A stretch of 42,353 nt of DNA from Chloroflexota bacterium (GTDB lineage: Bacteria > Chloroflexota > UBA11872), in contig JAPPNP010000024.1 in NCBI GenBank assembly GCA_028873795.1, positions 1-42,353 of the forward strand, given 5' to 3'. Under the pieces are notes generated by a model. The model saw nothing but the letters and a program-made list of their open reading frames with translations, had not been told where the DNA came from and made no database searches. The translations under genes were made by a program, and so were the position numbers. Below, one piece after another: positions 38,554-42,353 of the stretch (the first letter of the stretch is position 1; the number at the start of each line of letters is the position of its first letter).

Positions 38554-38875
38554 ATGGGTGCTTATCGGGGGATGATTCGTTGGCGTGCGGGCGGACTGTG
38601 GGACGCCTGCTGAACTGTCATTCCGAGCGCAGCGAGGAATCTAAGGGGCGGGGAGAAGGCACAACGTCCTTAGATTCCTCACGATGTTCGGAATGACAAA
38701 GGGGGCGACTCTCAATCCCGCCTGCTAACCGAGATTCGTCAGGTTTCTGCCGCCGCCACCATGAGCTTTCCTTCTCAACGCCGCGAGAATCTCTTGGCCG
38801 CGCCAAGCCGTCCGCCGATCATGGTGACGGGAGACCAATCGCCGGCGCTGCGGCGCGCGGAGGCAGGTTGAATCG
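38554..38875. other. Gene-free stretch with composite inverted repeat
   Basis: 322 nt between the aldolase and the FMN reductase. It contains the 83-nt composite inverted repeat at 38616-38698 and otherwise no gene I can support. The last 100 nt show no clear promoter; GGCAGG precedes the next ATG. Confidence 0.65.
38616..38698. repeat. Composite inverted repeat (second complete copy)
   Basis: Left arm TGTCATTCCGAGCGCAGCGA plus GGAATCTAAGG, about 20 nt of spacer, right arm CCTTAGATTCCTCACGATGT plus TCGGAATGACA. The arms are about 30 nt and nearly perfect. This is the same architecture as 1763-1847. Confidence 0.8.
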
Positions 38876-39451
38876 ATGGCCGAAGAGGTAGTGCTGGCGG
38901 GAATCGCCGGAAGCCTGCGCCGCGACTCGTTTAACGCGGCGCTGCTGCGAGAAGCGCAGGCCCTCGCGCCGGCCGATGTGCGCCTCGACATCGTGGACCT
39001 TGCCGAACTCCCGCTGTACAACCGCGACCTCGAGAACGACGGCATCCCCGCGCCGGTCGAGGACTTTCGCCGCGCCCTTGCCGCCGCCGACGGCCTGGTG
39101 GTCGCGACGCCGGAGTACAACTACTCCATCCCCGGCGTGCTCAAGAACGCCATCGACTGGGCGTCGCGTCCGCCCGACTCGCCGTTGGATAGCAAGCCCA
39201 TGGCCATCATGGGCGCGGGCGGTCGCTTCGGCACGGTGCGGGCGCAGATGCACCTGCGCGAGATCGCGCTGCACAACAGCATGCGCGTGATGATCGACCC
39301 CGAGGTGTTTGTGGCCGGCGCCTGGGGCGCGTTCGACGACCAGGGCCGGCTCACCGACGAGCGCCTGCGCGAGCGGGTGCGACAGCTCATGACGGCCTTT
39401 GGCGAGTTCGTTCGCTACGTGCCAGGCGACCCCACGCTGCGTTGGGCGTGA
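38876..39451 (+). CDS. NADPH-dependent FMN reductase
   Basis: 191 residues with a flavodoxin-like fold. 'LAGIAGSLRRDSFNAALL' is the FMN phosphate loop, 'DGLVVATPEYNYSIPGVLKN' is the ring-stacking region diagnostic of ChrR/Azr-type reductases, and 'AIDWASRPP' and 'AIMGAGGRFGTVRAQMHLRE' follow. Such enzymes use NAD(P)H to reduce quinones, azo dyes or chromate and protect against redox stress. ATG 38876 is the family start. It is followed by the isocitrate dehydrogenase gene, 78 nt away. Confidence 0.93.
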   Translation: MAEEVVLAGIAGSLRRDSFNAALLREAQALAPADVRLDIVDLAELPLYNRDLENDGIPAPVEDFRRALAAADGLVVATPEYNYSIPGVLKNAIDWASRPPDSPLDSKPMAIMGAGGRFGTVRAQMHLREIALHNSMRVMIDPEVFVAGAWGAFDDQGRLTDERLRERVRQLMTAFGEFVRYVPGDPTLRWA

Positions 39452-39492
39452 GCGCCGCGACCCGAGCCGGAGACGCGCAGTGACGGCGGCGA

Positions 39493-39498
39493 TATGCT
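39493..39498 (+). promoter_or_regulatory. Putative -10 box (TATGCT) ahead of icd
   Basis: TATGCT lies 30 nt upstream of the isocitrate dehydrogenase ATG, the same distance as the TATAAT boxes ahead of argC and argD. No convincing -35 is seen. Confidence 0.35.
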
Positions 39499-39528
39499 AG
39501 GCGCCGTTGCCTCGCGCAGGAGTCCTGA

Positions 39529-40980
39529 ATGACGGATAAGACCCCGATCACCGTGGCCTATGGCGACGGCATCGGCCCCGAGATCATGCCGGCGGTCATG
39601 CACGTGCTCGAAACCGCCGGAGCGCGCATCGAGCCTGAAGTCATCGAGATCGGCGAGAAGGTCTATCGCCGCGGCATCACTACCGGCATCGATGACGCCG
39701 CGTGGGAGTCCATCCGACGCACCCGCGTGTTTCTCAAGGCGCCCATCACCACGCCGCAGGGCGGCGGCTTCAAGAGCCTCAACGTCACCACGCGCGTCGC
39801 GCTCGGCCTCTTCGCCAACGTGCGCCCCGCCGCCACGTTCCATCCCTACATCCAGACCAAGCACCACCCCGACATGAACGTGGTGTTGATCCGGGAGAAC
39901 GAAGAAGACCTCTACGCCGGGATCGAATACCGCCAATCCGCCGACGTCATGCAGTCCCTCAAGCTCATCTCCCGCCCGGGCAGCGAGCGCATCATTCGCT
40001 ACGCCTTCGAGTACGCGCGCCACCACGGTCGGTCCAAGGTGACCGCCTTCGCGAAAGACAACATCATGAAGCTGTCGGACGGCCTCTTTCATGAGGTCTT
40101 CGACGAGCTTGCGGCGGAGTACCCGGACATCGAGGCCGAGTATTGGATCGTCGATATCGGCGCGGCCAAGCTGGCGGATACGCCGGAGATGTTCGACGTC
40201 GTGGTGCTGCCAAACCTCTACGGCGACATCCTGTCCGACGTGGCGGCGCAGATCGCCGGATCGGTCGGCCTCGCGGGCGCCGCCAACATCGGCGAGAACG
40301 CCGCGATGTTCGAGGCCATCCATGGGTCGGCGCCGCGCCGCGCGGGCCAGAACCTGGCCAATCCGTCGGGTCTGCTCAACGCCGCCGTGCTGATGCTGGA
40401 CCACATCGGCCAGGCCGATGTGGCCGGTCGGGTGCAGAACGCCTGGCTGCGGACCCTGGAAGACGGCATCCACACCTACGACATCCACACGCCGGAGTAC
40501 AGCAAGGCCAAGGTCGGCACGCGTGAGTTTGGCCAAGCCGTGGTCGACCGAATCGGTCAATTGCCCCAAACCCTGCCGGTCGCCGTCTACGGCGTCGGCG
40601 GCCGAACCCCGGTGCACCCCGCCTCGGTCCCGAGCACGACAGCAGCCAAGCTGACCGTCGGCGTCGATGTCTTCCTGGATTGGAGCGGTGGACAGCCCGA
40701 GGACCTCGCGCGGCAGCTTCACGAAGCTGACGGCGCCGACCTGTCCCTGCAGATGATTAGCAACCGCGGCGCCCAGGTCTGGCCCGTCAACGTGGCCGAC
40801 GGCCTATTGGTCGACCAGTGGCGGGCCCGATTCACGGGCGGCGACGGCGCGGCCGTGGATCACGCCCAAATCGTCGCCCTTCTGGGGCGCATTGCCGCGA
40901 CGGGGCTGGATTTCACCAAAACCGAGCACTTGTGTACGTTTGACGGCGAGCGCGCGTATTCCCTGGCACAAGGCGAGTGA
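39529..40980 (+). CDS. icd: Isocitrate dehydrogenase with C-terminal extension
   Basis: 483 residues. It oxidatively decarboxylates isocitrate to 2-oxoglutarate. '[18 protein letters not shown]' opens the fold. '[20 protein letters not shown]' carries the substrate Ser/Asn/Arg. '[16 protein letters not shown]', '[18 protein letters not shown]' (Lys) and '[20 protein letters not shown]' (metal Asp residues) follow. '[20 protein letters not shown]' and '[10 protein letters not shown]' mark the cofactor end. A further 130 residues beyond the normal core (from about 350) match the long Thermus-type IDHs of about 495 residues. NADP versus NAD use is not assigned. AGGAG lies 6 nt before ATG 39529. 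Confidence 0.92.
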   Translation: MTDKTPITVAYGDGIGPEIMPAVMHVLETAGARIEPEVIEIGEKVYRRGITTGIDDAAWESIRRTRVFLKAPITTPQGGGFKSLNVTTRVALGLFANVRPAATFHPYIQTKHHPDMNVVLIRENEEDLYAGIEYRQSADVMQSLKLISRPGSERIIRYAFEYARHHGRSKVTAFAKDNIMKLSDGLFHEVFDELAAEYPDIEAEYWIVDIGAAKLADTPEMFDVVVLPNLYGDILSDVAAQIAGSVGLAGAANIGENAAMFEAIHGSAPRRAGQNLANPSGLLNAAVLMLDHIGQADVAGRVQNAWLRTLEDGIHTYDIHTPEYSKAKVGTREFGQAVVDRIGQLPQTLPVAVYGVGGRTPVHPASVPSTTAAKLTVGVDVFLDWSGGQPEDLARQLHEADGADLSLQMISNRGAQVWPVNVADGLLVDQWRARFTGGDGAAVDHAQIVALLGRIAATGLDFTKTEHLCTFDGERAYSLAQGE

Positions 40981-40987
40981 CGAATCC

Positions 40988-41485
40988 ATGAGCAACGATT
41001 CCGCCGGCCCGAAAGTCGGCATCTTGATGGGCAGTTCCTCCGATTGGGGCACCATGAAGTCCACCGCCGACACCCTCGCAGAGCTGGGCATCGCGCACGA
41101 GGCACGGGTGCTTTCGGCGCATCGCACGCCGGCCGAAACAATGGAGTACGCGAGCTCGGCGGAGTCGCGCGGACTGGGTGTAATCGTTGCCGCCGCCGGT
41201 GGCGCGGCGCATCTGGCCGGCGTCGTGGCCGCGCACACCATGCTGCCGGTGATCGGCGTGCCTATGCAGGCGTGGTCGCTGGACGGCCTCGATTCGCTGC
41301 TCTCGACGGTGCAGATGCCGCGCGGCATCCCCGTCGCCACGGTCGCCATCGGCAAGGCCGGCGCGGTGAACGCCGGGATCCTGGCCGCGCAGATTCTCGC
41401 CACGGCCGATCCCGCGCTGCGCGAGACGCTGCGCCAGCGGCGTAAAGCGCAGGCGGCGGAAATCCTTGAGGAAACGCTAGAGTAG
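40988..41485 (+). CDS. purE: N5-carboxyaminoimidazole ribonucleotide mutase
   Basis: 165 residues, class I PurE. It moves CO2 from N5-CAIR to CAIR in purine synthesis. The signature is complete: '[20 protein letters not shown]', '[18 protein letters not shown]', '[20 protein letters not shown]', '[20 protein letters not shown]' and '[20 protein letters not shown]'. A slightly longer frame reaches upstream into icd, but ATG 40988 starts 7 nt after the icd stop and gives the normal length. The partner purK is not in the window. The Shine-Dalgarno is weak, so coupling to icd translation is plausible. Confidence 0.96.
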   Translation: MSNDSAGPKVGILMGSSSDWGTMKSTADTLAELGIAHEARVLSAHRTPAETMEYASSAESRGLGVIVAAAGGAAHLAGVVAAHTMLPVIGVPMQAWSLDGLDSLLSTVQMPRGIPVATVAIGKAGAVNAGILAAQILATADPALRETLRQRRKAQAAEILEETLE

Positions 41486-41516
41486 GGAAGCTTCGACCGA
41501 CGCGGAGGTTGCCCGC

Positions 41517-42257
41517 ATGCCCCTGACCGACGCCCAAGTCGCCCAATTCCGCGCCGATGGCTATTTGGTCGTGGAAGATGTCGTGCCTGCGACCCACGTG
41601 GAGGAAATGCGCCGGCGCATCGACGCCGTGACGTCCCCTGCGGGCAGCGACGTGGCCGAGCGCATGGGGGTGCAGCTCGAGCCCGACGCGCCCACCGACG
41701 GCGCGTTGCCCCGCAAGCTGAACGAGCTGGCGCCGCACGACGCCGCGTTCCAGCGGCACGCCGAGTCGCCGGAGCTGCTCGAGATGGTGTGCCAGCTCAT
41801 CGGCGAACCGCTGCGCCTGTACTCCGATCAGGCGTTCCTGAAGCCACCGCGGCAAGGCAGCGCAAAGCCCCCGCACCAGGACAACGCCCACTTCGGCGTG
41901 GACCCGGCCGACTGGGGCGTGACCGTGTGGTGCGCGCTGGACGACGCCACGGTTGCCAACGGCTGCATGCAGTACTTCGCGGGCTCGCATCTGGAGGGCG
42001 CCGTGCCGCACGTGTGGGAAGGCGGAACGACGCATCTGATTCCCGAGCGACTCGAATTGCCCGAGCCCGTGCACGCGCCAGTGCGCGCGGGCGGCGTGAT
42101 CTTCCACCACCTGCTGACGTTTCACATGTCTGCGCCCAACACCAGCGACGCCTGGCGGCGGGCCTACGCCTGCCACTACATCCGCACCGACGCCAGCCAC
42201 ATCGACGAGGAACCGATCCAGGCCCTGCTCGACGAGGACCACCCGCTCAGGGTTTAA
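41517..42257 (+). CDS. Phytanoyl-CoA dioxygenase family protein
   Basis: 246 residues, Fe(II)/2-oxoglutarate-dependent dioxygenase fold. '[20 protein letters not shown]' is the typical N terminus. The iron facial triad is seen as H-x-D in '[18 protein letters not shown]' and the distal His in '[17 protein letters not shown]'. The 2-oxoglutarate Arg is in '[11 protein letters not shown]'. '[20 protein letters not shown]' is a family phrase. Marine Chloroflexota carry many such paralogs, so the substrate is open. GGAGG lies 9 nt upstream of ATG 41517. It follows purE by 31 nt and ends about 50 nt before the G-run. Confidence 0.93.
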   Translation: MPLTDAQVAQFRADGYLVVEDVVPATHVEEMRRRIDAVTSPAGSDVAERMGVQLEPDAPTDGALPRKLNELAPHDAAFQRHAESPELLEMVCQLIGEPLRLYSDQAFLKPPRQGSAKPPHQDNAHFGVDPADWGVTVWCALDDATVANGCMQYFAGSHLEGAVPHVWEGGTTHLIPERLELPEPVHAPVRAGGVIFHHLLTFHMSAPNTSDAWRRAYACHYIRTDASHIDEEPIQALLDEDHPLRV

Positions 42258-42303
42258 AAGAGCCGGCGACATTCGGTGGCCCGCGCTGCGTGTCCGGTGG
42301 GCG

Positions 42304-42349
<46 letters not shown>

Positions 42350-42353
42350 CGGG

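Noticed and set aside
1624-38698. CRISPR array from the many repeated palindromes
   Set aside because: The repeats are dispersed, vary in stem and are not regularly spaced with unique spacers. No cas genes are present.
41262-42272. A minus-strand frame opposite the phytanoyl-CoA dioxygenase
   Set aside because: It is the antisense of purE and the dioxygenase, both supported by motifs, and is His/Arg/Val-rich without a family pattern.

Overview
This 42.4 kb window is visibly GC-rich bacterial DNA, densely coded on both strands. It carries mostly single-copy housekeeping and small-molecule metabolism genes. I recognise no ribosomal RNA, phage block or CRISPR array. A free-living, probably marine or host-associated member of the Chloroflexota (SAR202/Dehalococcoidia-like) is my best guess. 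The reasons are the mix of phytanoyl-CoA dioxygenase, HpcH aldolase, FAH and DAO-type oxidoreductase genes, the K+-independent H+-pyrophosphatase, and the intergenic palindromes of GTAGGGGC and TCATTCCGAGCGCAGCGAGG type. This is inference from memory of such genomes, not a computed placement. The window may be a whole contig: it opens on tandem 17-bp repeats that resemble an insertion-sequence end and closes on 45 consecutive Gs that look like a sequencing artefact.

Layout. 0-1.6 kb: a methyltransferase and a HAD phosphatase, both on the minus strand. 1.6-4.6 kb is a decayed accessory strip: dispersed repeats, a small hypothetical gene, a REP-associated transposase split by an amber codon, and a MNT/HEPN toxin-antitoxin pair bracketed by two relics of a restriction-modification C terminus. 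4.6-16.5 kb is a plus-strand biosynthetic block: hisC, hppA, uppP, argC-argJ-argB-argD-argH, lysC and a bifunctional-nuclease-family gene. 16.6-18.9 kb: a large secreted glycosidase-like protein that also carries a cytochrome-c heme motif. 18.9-22.1 kb (minus): a small unknown gene, an overlapping trio (sugar nucleotidyltransferase, endonuclease V, methyltransferase) and a VOC protein boxed by paired palindromes. 22.3-29.9 kb: an unusual NrdR with two zinc ribbons, a membrane-anchored alpha/beta hydrolase, a PspC protein, a glycine-oxidase-like flavoenzyme, PolX and a secreted trypsin-like protease. 30-34 kb: a catabolic run (isomerase, 3-hydroxyacyl-CoA dehydrogenase, FAH hydrolase) facing an aldo/keto reductase. 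34-37 kb (minus): a VapBC-type pair, tRNA-Arg(GCG), a CPBP protease and rfbB. 36.8-42.3 kb (plus): a nucleoside-phosphorylase-like gene, an HpcH aldolase, an FMN reductase, isocitrate dehydrogenase, purE and a phytanoyl-CoA dioxygenase.

How it works together. The arg genes give the acetylated-ornithine cycle (ArgJ recycles acetyl groups) from N-acetylglutamate to ornithine, plus the final lyase. argF and argG are not in the window. Two TATAAT boxes about 30 nt ahead of argC and argD suggest the block is read as more than one transcript.

The most interesting signals are: (1) a REP-like system in which about ten palindromes share the head GTAGGGGC but carry different stems, one of them inside the reading frame of the REP-associated transposase; (2) an NrdR whose zinc ribbon is duplicated with the same cysteine spacing and which appears to start at CTG; (3) a fusion of a GH39-like glycosidase, a CxxCH motif and a carboxypeptidase-regulatory-like domain; (4) the MNT/HEPN pair between duplicated restriction-enzyme tails.
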